NCBI RefSeq assembly: GCF_000247695.1
Contig: NW_004624849.1
Span: forward strand, 2,922,589-2,986,588
Length of the DNA: 64,000 bases
Source: Heterocephalus glaber
Lineage: Eukaryota > Chordata > Mammalia > Rodentia > Bathyergidae
Reading direction: 5' to 3'
Each line of letters starts with the position of its first letter. Position 1 is the first letter of the stretch. This document shows positions 34,536 through 45,766 of the stretch, one piece after another. A program made the position numbers and the translations under genes. The notes under the pieces are model-generated. The model was not told the origin of the DNA, made no database searches, and saw nothing but the letters and a program-made list of their open reading frames with translations.

Positions 34536-34653
34536 ATGCTAGAGGGCGCCGCGCCGCCGGCACCATGCGCCCCGCGCCCGCGCTGGCCCTGGCCCTGGCC
34601 GCGCTCTGCCTGCTGGCGCTGCCCGCCGCCGCCGCCGCCGCCGCCTACTTCGG
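34536..34653 (+). other. Out-of-frame upstream ORF overlapping the WNT9B start
   Basis: An ATG at 34536 with G at -3 opens a frame that begins MLEGAAPPAPC and runs through the WNT9B start in another frame. After splicing it would read GCT then TGA, stopping at 50247, five bases into exon 2, for 40 codons. It would compete with the main start if transcription begins upstream of 34536. Confidence 0.6.
34565..34653 (+). CDS. WNT9B: WNT9B exon 1 (start, signal peptide)
   Basis: WNT9B is a secreted, lipid-modified Wnt ligand that signals through Frizzled receptors. In mouse it drives kidney mesenchyme-to-epithelium induction and lip and palate fusion. The gene has four coding exons (89, 257, 266 and 474 bases) totalling 361 codons plus stop; human is 357. 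Exon 1 gives MRPAPALALALAAL, a Leu/Ala signal peptide, a seven-alanine run and YF, ending with GG of a split Gly codon. The start has a good context (A at -3). The donor is GTCAGT at 34654. The four extra residues relative to human lie in this signal peptide, within ctggcc and gcc repeats. The human comparison is from memory. Confidence 0.95.
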
Positions 34654-35914
34654 GTCAGTCCCGCCGCGCCCGGCCCGCGCCCCAGCCCACTCCCTCCGCC
34701 CCAGTCGGCCACCGCAGGGCCAGCTCCCTGCACCTCACCCACTGTCCTGGACCCTCGCCCGGGGACCCAGCCCACCTGGCAGTGGGAGTCTGCACCTGGA
34801 GTTCGGTCTTTCTGGGCTCGGGCTCCGGGCGCCCCTTCTAGAATCCAAGTCTTTGGTCTCCTGCGCCCCCGCTCCCCTCACCCGCCGGGTGTCAGACTCC
34901 AGCCCAAGTTCCTGGCCCTCTCTGCTGCGAATGCCCTGTCCCTGCGGATCCCGCGCTCCGATGCCCGCTCGGGATCCTCACTCGGGTGCCTTGTCTGCCC
35001 CTATCCTGGGCTCGGTCCAGCCACGGTCCTAGCCTGGGACGCCGAGACCTGGAGGGCTGTTGGATGGAGGAGGTGGGTTGTTTCCGAGGCCCGGCAGAGG
35101 ATCTCGCAGATCCAGGAGAATGGGAAACCCGAGGAAGGACGGAGGGGCGTGTCAGCCGCTGCCGGAGCCGGACCAGATCTCAGACCCGGCGTCAGGTGTA
35201 GACACTCTCAGAATGACGGAGGGAGGGAGAGGGGCCCATTTCAGGCAATGTACATGGTTGGAAAAGGGGTCTGACGGGTGGGATGGCACTTGAGGAGAGG
35301 CGGGGGCGATTGTTTCCAAGTCTCTTCTTCTCTGACCCTTTAATTGCAGAGACTTGGTGGGGTGCGAAGGGGCAGAGGGATCATGGATAAGAATGCACCT
35401 TCCCTGTCTCCACCCAGAGCTGACCCCAAATATGTATAGACTGTGAGTTTAAACCTTGCCCTTTTTGTGAGCTTCACCCCAGAGCAAGGCAAGGTTTGCA
35501 GTCTGACCACAGCAAAGGCAAGAAAAACCCAAGTGACCTGCCAGAGGCAGCTCCTATGAACCCACCTGGCCGGGGCCTGTACGGGTCTGAGGAGTCCCGC
35601 ACAGGTTGAAATAAGGGCCACGGGCTAATTTCCAGGTCATAACCCCTGGTTAAAAGTGTCAGGGCTATAGGCAATGGCCTCCCCTGACATATACAGGGAG
35701 GGATTGTCAGCCCAGACCCTATGCTTGTCTATAGTCCTATAGTTTACTGATGACCTGGGAAGAGCAATCAGTCTTCTGGCCTCAGTTTCTCCATTTATGA
35801 AAAGAAGACCCAACCCAAGAGCAGTGCAATATGTGATGTTTGTTTCCCAAGGATTTCAGGCTTGAGGTGCTCTTGTGGTCTCTGTGGAAAGACATAATGG
35901 GTAGGGTACAAATG

Positions 35915-36075
35915 GTTTGATCCTGCCACTTGCTAGCTCTATGCTCTTGGCCAAGTTACTTAACTGTTCTGTCTCTCAGTTGGTGCCTATTTCATAAGAG
36001 GACTAAGTTAATATGTAAAGCACTTAGAACAATGTCTAGCACATAGTAAATGCTCAATTAGTGCCAGTAATTGTT
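35915..36075 (+). repeat. MIR SINE fragment
   Basis: cacttgctagctctatgctc, ggccaagttacttaactgtt, gtaaagcacttagaacaatg, gcacatagtaaatgctcaat: a well-preserved MIR. Confidence 0.85.
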
Positions 36076-37185
36076 GTTATTATTACTGTTATTTTTAAGG
36101 AAACCAGGTACAGTATCTCAGTGTCCCAGAAGACATCTGAGAGGTTTCTGAGCTGGAATGGAGAATCTTCTTGGACACTAGCTCATTTCCACAATTCTTT
36201 TGTTTGCTTGGGTTTTATGGTTGGAGATAGGAGCAAAGGTCAGATGGTGCAGGAGCAGAGGAGAGGGGTTCCAGGAGGTCTGGACCACCCTGCTGGTGTG
36301 TTGGAAAGGAAGGAAGTTCTTGGCAGTATACAGTGCTAGAATTGGGGGGGGGGGCCTCTGTGGCAAGGGGCAGTCTTAGAAATGAGAAGGAAAATGTGAG
36401 TTAGGCCTGGATTAGGGCCGAGAGGCCACCTCTTCCAGGTCAGGAGCCTAGCTGAGCAGATCTGGCAAAGGACAATGAAGCCACCACTACCTCGGTCTGG
36501 GGAATAGGACAAATGCTCAGAAAAAGCTAAGATTAAGGCCTCATGTTGTTCAGTGTTTGATCCCAGAAGATGGACAGGGTTCAATCAAAGGCTCTCACTG
36601 AGGAAACTTCCTTGTGACTCAGTCAGACCAGGATATCTTGTTTCCCATCAGAATTCCTTCTGTGGAAGGAATCTGCTATCAGTCATGCACACTTTAGTGG
36701 GAATGTGAGGCAATATGTTTTTCCCTTTGCCAGGTAATTTGCATTTGAAGTTTCATTTCTTATTATAACCCCCCTTTTTTTTCAGATGGGGCATCTCCAC
36801 CCTAAAACTACAATGAACCAGCAGTGGCTTCTGCTTCTTTTGTAGGAGCCTAGAGCCTAATTCTCTTGATGATGATGGTAACTTAATACTGTACATAGTA
36901 TAGAGGTTTACAAATCACTTTTCATGCAGTCCTCTCTCTGATTGGACCCTCAGAGCCATTTTGTGGTATGAAGGATGGGTGTGGATGGTTCCCAAAGAAA
37001 ACTGAGGCTCATCAAAGTCCAGTGGGTGACTTAATGTCACACCTGAATTAATGGGGGGCAGGATAGAAACCAGGTTCTGCCTTAGGTCTATGTTCCATGC
37101 CCTGAAGGGAACAGAATCAAAGCAACCAGTGTGTGACACTGTCCCCAAAGGGGCAGTGGCTGCAGATGTGCTGCAAAGGGCCAGC

Positions 37186-37207
37186 CTCCCTCCCTCCCTC
37201 CCTCCCT
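37186..37207 (+). repeat. (CCCT)n microsatellite
   Basis: About 22 bases of a CCCT tetranucleotide run. Confidence 0.85.
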
Positions 37208-37379
37208 GCTTGGTTAATACTTTCAGACCCTAGGCCTTAGTGGGAGAGGTCACTACATTCATCTCTGTCCTCAGACGTGAGACAGAATGTACTGAGCCCT
37301 GCTAGCCTGTTGGGTAGGCTCTCCTCCGGATGGCATGATGACATTGGGACAGGAAGTGGTTAGAACCCACCAGCCACCA

Positions 37380-37575
37380 ACAGCAAGACAGCACTGAGTA
37401 CTTAGTATGTACCAGTTACCCTATTGTGCTCTATCATTCATTGTCTCAATTAAGCCTTACACCTGTCTCTAAGATGGGTGTTAAAATGGCCCAAAGCTCA
37501 GCAAAGTTAAAACATCTGCCTAAAGTCACACAGCCAGCAAGGGGCAAAGGCAAGATTCAAAGCCAGTCCTCAAAG
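37380..37575 (-). repeat. MIR SINE fragment
   Basis: gagtacttagtatgtaccag, ttgtctcaattaagccttac, gcctaaagtcacacagccag: antisense MIR. Confidence 0.75.
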
Positions 37576-38274
37576 GCCTGTGCATTCATAAATTTCTCTG
37601 TACTGCCCCTAGACAAGAAAGAAACTCTGAGAGCCCACACAACGGCCTGGCAGTCTTCTTGCTCGGCTGTTGAGGTGCCATCAGTGTGGTTCCACTGAAG
37701 AAACAAATTTTAACCTTTATGTTTTCCAAAGTACTATTACATATAATGGGATGCATGCATTTTAAGCATACAGTTTGGGTGTAACAACTTTGTGGCAACC
37801 ACAGGGATCCACCAGCCTAGCACTACCTGTGCTTCTTTGTGATCAACCCTTCCTCACCATCCCCCAGACTGCCTCACTTCTCTGTTAGTTTTGTCTGTTA
37901 TAGAAGTTTGTGTAAATGCAGTCATATGGAATATAGATTTTCATGCCTGGATTCTTTTGCTCAACTTAACATTTTTTGAGATTCATCCATGGTGTTGCAT
38001 ATATCAATCCCTGTTTCTTCTTTATTCTTAAGTAGTATTCCATTATATGAATCTATCACAAATTATTCATTTCTCAGTTGATGGTCATTTGGCATACTTC
38101 TAGTTTTAGGCAATTCCCAATAAAGCTGGTGTAAACATCCATTTACATCTATTTTGTGGACATTTATTTCATTTTTTCTTGGATAACTGTCTGGGTGAAT
38201 TGTTGGATCTTATGGTAGGTTCATGTTTAACATAAAAGAAATGGCTAGTTGCCCAAAGTGGTCATATCATTTTA

Positions 38275-38363
38275 ATGTCTTTTGGGGGGGGTTACTGGGG
38301 ATCAAACTTGGGTCCTTGCTCTTGCACAGCAGACGGCAAAACCACTGAGCTAAATCCCTGGCC
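38275..38363 (-). repeat. ID-like SINE nested in old L1
   Basis: gttactggggatcaaacttg ... gctaaatccctggcc. Flanking copies caaagtggtcatatcatttt (38254 onward) and caaagtagtcgtatcatttt (38364 onward) are a target duplication of about 21 bases with two mismatches. Confidence 0.88.
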
Positions 38364-38459
38364 CAAAGTAGTCGTATCATTTTACAAAGTAGTGTATGAA
38401 AGTTTCACTTGCTCCACATTCTTGTGAGATATCATCAGTGTTTTCATTTGTTTATTTTG

Positions 38460-38515
38460 TTTTTGTTTTGAAGGATGAGCCCCAAGGCTTATTGGGCTAC
38501 ATCCCAGACCCTGTC
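38460..38515 (-). repeat. Decayed ID SINE fragment in old L1
   Basis: gatgagccccaaggcttatt and ggctacatcccagacc resemble a heavily diverged antisense ID. Confidence 0.45.
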
Positions 38516-40102
38516 AGTTTTAATTGAAGCCACTTTAGTGGGTATGTATTGGTATCTTGTTGTGCTTTTAACTTGTATTGTCCTTCGATGAATAGTGTGT
38601 TGGACATTTTTTCATGTGCATTTTGGCCATTTGAATATTTTTTATTGGATTATTTGTCTTCTTATTAATAAATTATAAATATTCTTTGTATATTTTGGAT
38701 ACAAGTTTTTCTTTTGTCAGAAAGTATTGGCAATATTTTATCCCTGTCTGTGGCTTGCCTTTTCATTTTCTTCCTGGTGTCTTACAAAGAACAGAAGTTT
38801 TTAATTTTGATAAATTTCAATGTACCTATCAACTTTTTATTACATGGGTTGTACTTTTTTTTTTTTTTGGTGTCCTATCCGAGAGATCTGTGCGAAACCA
38901 AAAGTTGCAAAGATTTTGCCCTATGTTTACTTCTAGAAGCTTCATAATTTTGTTTTTGCACTTAGGTTTGTGATATACTTGAGTTAACTGTGTATGGTAT
39001 GAGGTAAGGGTCAAGATGTATTGCTTTCCATATGGATATCTACTTGTTCTAGCACCATTTGTTGAAAAGGTGATCCTTTCTCTGTAGTCTTCTTTGTTGC
39101 AAATCAATCGATCCACTATGTAGGGTTTATTTCTGGACCCTCTTAATCTATATGCCTATCTTTGTGCCAGTACCACATGGTAATGATTACTATAGCTTTT
39201 TAGTAAGTCTAGAAACGAAGTATTATAAGTTCTTTGTCCTTCTTTTTCAAATTTATTTTGGGTGTTTAGGTCCTTTGTGTGTTTACATAAATTTTAGTAT
39301 CATTTTGTCAATATCTACATGAAAGCCTGTTGGGTTTTGATTGAAATTGCATTGAATATATAAACCAACTTAGGGAAGATTAACATTTTAATAATATTGA
39401 GTATGCTGAGTCACAAACAGATCTCATCTATCTATTTGGGGCTTTAAAAATTTCCCTCAATAATGTTTTATAGTTTACAATGAACAGATCTTGGCAGTGC
39501 GTTTTAAAAATTATTTCTAAGTGCTTTACGTATTTGTATAAAATCACTTTTATAAATTTTTTCAAAAGAAATTGAACTGGGTCCTGAGTAAAACAAGCTA
39601 AGAAAAAAGAAAGGGTAAAAGAAATTTACAGCTTCGGAATGGTGGATGAAAAGCCAAAGCTCTCTGATAAGAATCATTGTGTTTTGGAAAGGAATTTAGT
39701 CCACTTGTCCCTGGCTGAGCTGTAACCCCTGAGGACTTGGGCTCCTGAGCTAGGCTCAGGGTAAGCCAGCCCCCTCAGTTGTTGGTGCTTGAATTTATGT
39801 GCCTGAGAAGGAGAGGGGAAGAAAGCAGGGCAGGCATGGAGTTGTCTGAAGAAGAGAAATCTCAGTGTCACTGGGGTTATGACTCAGGTAGAAGCTGGAC
39901 TCTGGAGGAGGTAGGACAGGTTGTCTGTAAGGATGACCCTGCCCTGGTACCAGCCTGAGCCAATGCCCTGCTCTAGTAAGGAACACTGGGTTTGGAGCCA
40001 TGCAAATTAAAGTGCAAGTCTTCAACATATTCATCAGTAAAATGGGCTAATCTTTATTTTGGGATGTTGTTATGAAGCCTAAATAAATATATAGAAAAGG
40101 CC

Positions 40103-40372
40103 TGGAAATATAGTTCAAAGTGCTAGAGCACTTTCCTAGCATGTGCAAGTCTTGTGTTCAATCCTCAGCCCTTAAGGTATATAAAAGTGCTGAATCTGGC
40201 CATGGTGGCACATGCCTATTAACCCAGGCAGGGTTAATCACAAGGAGGATCACAAGTTCAACCCCAGCTTGGGCAATTTATCAACTTAGCAAGACTTTGT
40301 CTCAAAAATAAAAATAAAAATGGGCTGGGGATGTAGCTCAGTGTGAAGGTCCTGTGTTCAATCCCCAGGATC
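40103..40372 (+). repeat. ID, B1-like and ID SINE cluster
   Basis: Decayed ID (40103-40180: atatagttcaaagtgctaga, gttcaatcctcag), B1-like (about 40192-40312: ggccatggtggcacatgcct) and a 5' ID part with internal deletion (40322-40372: gggctggggatgtagctcag, gttcaatccccag). The last two may be one B1+ID dimer. Confidence 0.75.
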
Positions 40373-40599
40373 TCCCCCATGTCCCCTCAAAAGTATGTGA
40401 CAATATTGAAATGTTGTTGATACATAAAGGAGCCCAAAAAATCTAGTGGTCTGCCTTAAAGCATAACCAAGTTAAAAAGTTCCTGGTGACATTTTCTCCC
40501 TCCTCTCTACATCTTTATCCCAACTGTTATACCGTTGAAAAACAAATAGAATCTTTTCCTATGCTCAACCCTGTATATGGATCATCTCTTTTTATCATG

Positions 40600-40745
40600 G
40601 GTGACAATCCAGGTGTTGGCTTGACTCTCCTCACTTGTAGGTGAGTGGGAGAAAAGCTCAGAGAGGCCAAGTGCCTTGCCCAGAGTCACAGAGCTAGTGG
40701 TTAGCAGTGCCAGATTTGAAAGCTAGCTGGTCAGAATCCAGAGCT
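40600..40745 (-). repeat. MIR SINE fragment
   Basis: gaaaagctcagagaggccaa, gtgccttgcccagagtcaca, gagctagtggttagcag: antisense MIR core. Confidence 0.75.
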
Positions 40746-41770
40746 GACCTCTTTGTTCCTGCCTTATACTGCCTACCTCCCCCTGGCAGCTCTGACCCTC
40801 TGATCCCTCTACTCTGTCACCCTTGCCCTTCACTTGCACATGGAGGGGCACTCTTGCAACATGTGTCCTCAACTCTTGATTTGTTGCCTACTTTTTCCTG
40901 TGTTCCTGTCGTCTCCAGCTCACTTGTAGCTCTCTGTAGGCAAAAGTCTTGGGCCCTGTTGTCAGCTGATCTTCTAGGCCCTGGTTTTGCCCCCCTGGCC
41001 TGCTGGCCTTCTTTGCCCTGGCTGATCCTCTGTACCCATCACAGATGCTCTTTCCTCCTCTGCAGACACCTGGCCCTCTTGTGTACATACTTCACTGAGA
41101 CCTAGGCCATACCCGGTCCTGTTAGATTTGGCCTGGAGTTAAAGTGGAAAGCAAACCTTGCCCCTCAGATTCCAGAGCTCAGCCACACTAGGCATTTTGT
41201 GGGTGCCCTTGTAGCAGGAGATAAGCTGGGATGGGGAGATAAGTGCTGCCTCAGGCCCAGACCCCTCATTGGAAAAAAGAAGACTGAAAGGGAGAATGGA
41301 GAGTCTCAGAGATTCTGATAAGAGCCTTCAACAAGCATATTCCAGTCCGTCCTAGAAACTCTAAACAGGCAGTATTAGGACAAGACAAGAGGCTCTGCTT
41401 TTCCTACATATCAATCCAGAGGCCACATGCATTTCAGAATCCAAAATTTCTCAGATTTTAGGAAGATAATATAATGCATATATCACGTGTAGGATCACAC
41501 TCCTACTAATGTCTAGGGCAAGACCCTGGAGAATGGTACTTCATTATTTTTTGGGAGGTTGGGATAAATAAAGACCATAGTAATCGTTGGTCTGAATTTT
41601 AGGGTGATCAGGACTTGCTGCCATGCAGTGGTACCAAACAGTACAACAGTGGTACCAAAGCTCTGTAGTTTTTTACCTTTCTGGAGTTTGGAGTTACAGA
41701 CACAAGCTTCTAACCCTGTGGTAATATTTCACCTGATGTTACCATGTGAGCTTCCACAAGCTGAATTTTA

Positions 41771-41919
41771 TTTTATTTATTTTATTTTTTTGAGACAGGA
41801 TCTCGTTATGTAGTCTGGCTGCCTTGAACTCACTATATATCCGAGGCTGACCTCAAACTCATAACAATCCTCAGCCTCCCAAGTGCTGGGATTACAGGGT
41901 ATGCCACCACATCTGGCTG
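41771..41919 (-). repeat. B1-like SINE with internal duplication
   Basis: ttttgagacaggatctcgtt ... gtgctgggattacagggtat, with two gaactcac / caaactcat blocks in the middle. Target duplication caagctgaatttta at 41757-41770 and 41920-41933. Confidence 0.9.
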
Positions 41920-43407
41920 CAAGCTGAATTTTAAACAGACTTGGACAGGTTTCTTTGTGTGTCCTCACCAAATATCAAAAGGAACCTCTGGCTACCTGAG
42001 CACAGCTCATCTCTCAGAACTGAGGTCCTGAGGAAACTGGTCTGACTCTCTCAGACCCCAGAGGTGCACAGGAAGACTCGAGGGCTGAGAGTCTAGGGCC
42101 AGAGGTTCCCCAACCTGGTACTGGGGTGAGCACCTGCCAGGGATCACTGTCTGGGGGTGGAGAGGCAGGACTGCAGAGCCTTGCCCTTCCAAAGCCTGAA
42201 CTCCGGAAGGTTTGTGGGAGGGTTGGGTGGGGCCCTCTTCTCACCACACCTTAGGTATTGGAGGGGTTTATGCAGCAGTCTGTCTGAGGGGAGGGGCTGG
42301 GCCAGGAAGAGTGACCTCAGGGGATGAGGGACCATGGCCTCTGCCAAGGAGCTGGCAGACTACTAGTAGAAATTATGTGCAGCCCCGACGAGGAAGAACA
42401 AAGTGCCAACCACATAGACCTGGTGGTACAGTATCTAGGCAAATAGGAAAAGACAAAGAGAGAGTGAGCTCGGGCTGCAACCAAGGAGGGCTTCCTGGAT
42501 GAAGTAAATAAACATTACCACATGGAAGCTGCATGTAGCCTTAGGATCACCTTTCCCATTCCCTGCATTTGTGAGTCACATTACAAAGGAAGTGGCTGTA
42601 AAAGCTTCTAGGGGATTCATGAGGGGTTTTGGATCAGGACATGACATCTCAGGAAGGGTTTATGGCAAGGAGAGAGGCACAGAGATTGGGCTGAGTTAGA
42701 TGTAGCAGAAGGACAAGCAGGGGCCCTCTGCTACAGCCCTAGCAGTAGTTCCAGGTCAGGGTGGTTCAAGGTAGGAAGTTGTTCTGGTCCTGCTTGAGAG
42801 GGCCCTGTTCTGTTCCCAAGGGAGGCTCTCCTGACTTCGTTCCCCATAGTGTCATTCTGGACCACCTCCAAAAATTTTCAGGGGCTGCTCCTTGATCAGG
42901 CCGGAAGGTTCCTGCCCTCCCTGGAGCTATGGAAAGAGTGTGGAGGGCTGTGGGCCATCCCTGGGACCTACAGGAAGATGAGTGGCATCTGCAGCATGAG
43001 ATATCTCTGCCTAGAGCCCCTCCCACCAGGTGGAGTCCCCTCAGCCCCAGCAGCATACACAGGTATTCTCCACGGACCTGGCTCCTCTCACCCTGACCCC
43101 TTGTGTCCATGAGATGAGGGTAGCCAGAGCTCAGGGAGCATTAAAGAGTTAGTCTCATTAGTTGGTCAGCTTTCCATGGTTAAATAGCTTGGCTGAAGCC
43201 ACCCCGCTCAGAGCCAGGATCCCATGGTTGGATGGAGCTGCGGGAAGGGGTAGTGTTACTCCCCACAGAAAGGGACAGTCTTGGTGACTGCTTCCTTTCC
43301 CGCAGTGCCCACTCTGTGCTGCTGAAACTCCTCCCCAGAGTTGGATTCTGTGCACCCAAAAAGCTGGGGAAGCTTATCTTCATCATTACCACACTGGGCG
43401 CTCGCTC

Positions 43408-43509
43408 CTTTTCTTTCTGTCTCTGTTTCTCTGTCTCTGTCTGTCTCTCTGTCTCTGTATCTCTCTCTCTGTCTGTCTCTCTGTCTCTGTCCCCCACCAC
43501 CACCACCTT
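43408..43509 (+). repeat. (CTGTCT)n pyrimidine-rich microsatellite
   Basis: About 90 bases of ctgtct/ctct repeats ending in ccaccaccaccacc. Open frames through it are repeat artefacts. Confidence 0.9.
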
Positions 43510-45038
43510 TCATGGTCCTTCCCTTTGATCTTCCCACTATCTGGCAAAGTAGTTCTCTTTATTGTCAATAGGCAGGCCGCTTTTGGAAGCCTTATTTCTG
43601 ACTTTCAGCTTAAAAGAGACTGAGTTTCAGATCAGAGAAAAGTAGCCTTTTAAACTTCTCCCTTAAGGTTCCATTCTTGGGCTGCCCAGGGGACTCAGAG
43701 GAGTCCTAACCAGGCTTCTTTCCCTTGAAACCCACCTGCCCTGTGTTCCAATCAGCTTAGACATTTAGCATTGGCAATGGCTTATTTTGTTTCCCTGAAG
43801 TCTTTTGTTGAGACTGAAAGCAGAAACTGACTGAAAGCAATCAGGAAAACTGGGGCATGTCTCAGCCCTATCAATTAAGTCAATTTGGGCAATAAATCTT
43901 GCATAAACTTCCAGGGCACAAGATAAGTCAAAGAAGAGACCTGCCCACTTGGCAAGCTTCTTGTCCTTTTGCTCTAGCCCACCACCAGCGGTCTCTGAGA
44001 TACCTCCCAGGAGCCACCAAGGTGAAGTGTCTGGACCAGGTGATCCTGATGGGTCTCTCCAGCTCTCAAATGTAATCCGTATTTGCACCTAGTCATTTAA
44101 CTGGAGGAGAAGTTATATCCCAGTCTTATAAAGATGGGGGAATCCCTCTCTCCACAGGACTGACTTTCAGGGCCCCTCCATGGTCGCTGTGCCTGCCACC
44201 TGAGCTATGCATATGAGAGACAAAGACTTTCTCTCCTGGCTTCAGCCTGATCCTGAGCAGAGAGGGAGTGGGGAAAGAGGGAGGGAGGGAGGGGAAAGCA
44301 TTTCCTCCACAGATGTTGAGCCAGTCCAGCTCTAAATCTGAACATTGTTGAGATGCAGAGTGTGCAGGCTGCTTGGCTGCCCGCTGCCCACTCAGCTTGG
44401 AGTGGCGTCTCCCCGATGCCATCCTCAGCGGGCAGCCTGGAGAAACAGGAAGTGGAGCTGTTCCCAGAGACAAAGCCCACATCTGGCCCAGATTCTTTTT
44501 TTCTCAGAGCGGGGACTGGGTGGGGGGTGATGCGGCTCTGGGGTAGGCTCAGTGGGGAGGTGGTCGTCAGATCTAGTCCTTAGGATGGGATCATGGGACC
44601 CTGAGGCTCAGCTGGACAAGGAAGAAAGGCCTGGTCTGGGAAGGGGGCAGTGAAGCCAGGTGGGGAAATAGTGAGTGGCCTTGTCTGTGGGTGGACCTGG
44701 CATGAAGCTGATGCTCAGGGAATACAAGCATAAATGAATGAGCAAGTGATGGAAGGAGGGGATGGAAGGAGTTGGAATACAAGTAGGAAACAATCATTGG
44801 CCATTTTGCCAGGGTGTAGAGTAAGGGCATCTTCATGAGGGAGGGGCATGGGACACCAAATCCTATAAAGAAGAAAGGGGTCCAAAGGCAGAGGGGAGAA
44901 TGGGTAGCCCAGCAGCGTAAACCTGGGCTTTCCTCTGCCTGGGAAGGGGAGGGGAGGCAAGCTGAGGGCTCCCCTTTCTGAAGGACTGGCCAGTGTCATG
45001 GGGCCTTCCCTGGCTGGGTAGGAGCTGCCCTCACTGAA

Positions 45039-45052
45039 CTGCCCCCTGCTGG
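45039..45052 (-). promoter_or_regulatory. CTCF consensus site, reverse orientation
   Basis: The plus strand reads ctgccccctgctgg, the exact reverse complement form of CCASYAGRKGGCRS (all 14 positions). It lies in WNT9B intron 1, 10.5 kb downstream of the start codon, and faces the forward site at 25736. Confidence 0.75.
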
Positions 45053-45725
45053 GGAGGGGTCCAGTATGGAGAGCGTGGGAGGCTTGGTGATACGAGTGCG
45101 TAGGGGCTTAGTGAGAGCCAGAAGAGGTGGGCCCAGGGGCTGGGGATGAAAGCACAAAGGAAGCACTGACCATGGAAACAGCCCTGCAGCGGAAGCCTGT
45201 TATCAGGAGCATCTAACGAGGCTTTGCAGGGCTGAGGCCAAGGCCCCAGGCAGCACGAGGCTTTCCTGGTTCCCAGGCAGCTGCATTCAGTTGGCATGGG
45301 CCCTAGTGCGAGGCACAGCTCATGGTCCTGCCAGTCCACACTTGCTGGCATTACCTGGTACCCTGAGAACCATCTGCCTCATCCTGTACACCTACCTGCT
45401 CCATCCTGAGGCAGCCTCTCCTGGATCCATCTGACTCTCTGGAACAGAAAAAAAGGTGGGGAAGGTCTGGAAGAACAGCCTGGAGCATGACTGGTGCACC
45501 TGCCTGGCCTTCCCCAGTCAGCCTGGACTGTTCCCCAGGACTTCCTCCTGCCTCCACCCCACCCCAGGCCTCTTACTACAGGTGAGATGAGGCCAGCCAA
45601 GGTCAGGTAGTGCTGGGAGTTCAGTCTCTGGTCATTCCTCAGGGAGCCAAGCTGGTTCAAAATTTTCTTTTCTCCACTCTCCTTGGGGCCTGACTTCAAC
45701 CATATTCCCTCCCTACCATGATCTG

Positions 45726-45766
45726 CCTCCTCCTCCTCCTCCTCTTCTTCTTCTCCCCCCCCCCCA
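45726..45766 (+). repeat. (TCC)n/(TTC)n and poly(C) tract
   Basis: cctcctcctcctcctcttct followed by tctt repeats and a run of about 11 C. Confidence 0.85.

Larger units (their letters stand above)
34060..35170 (+). promoter_or_regulatory. WNT9B: WNT9B CpG-island promoter
   Basis: Strongly CpG-rich sequence spanning the WNT9B leader, exon 1 and the first part of intron 1. The stretch 34300-34564 is extremely GC-rich, with several gggcgg boxes (for example in gtggggcggggcggtgg) and a ccaat core near 34392. A TATA-like TTTAAA sits 81 bases before the start codon, which suggests a focused start near 34510 within an island promoter. Confidence 0.8.
37720..39570 (-). mobile_element. Old antisense L1 (3' portion)
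   Basis: Landmarks of mammalian L1 3' ORF2/UTR in antisense: gttgatggtcatttggcata, atggctagttgcccaaagtg, tttgttgaaaaggtgatcct, tcttaatctatatgcctatc, attgaaattgcattgaatat. Highly diverged and broken. Two ID elements are embedded in it. Confidence 0.8.

Noticed and set aside
34538..34551. CTCF-like motif in the WNT9B leader
   Set aside because: Only 11 of 14 positions match and it overlaps GC-rich leader sequence; too weak to call.
34341..34841. A 166-codon open frame around WNT9B exon 1
   Set aside because: It is out of frame with WNT9B. Only the part from the ATG at 34536 to the exon 1 end is considered, as an upstream ORF; the rest is intron or promoter.
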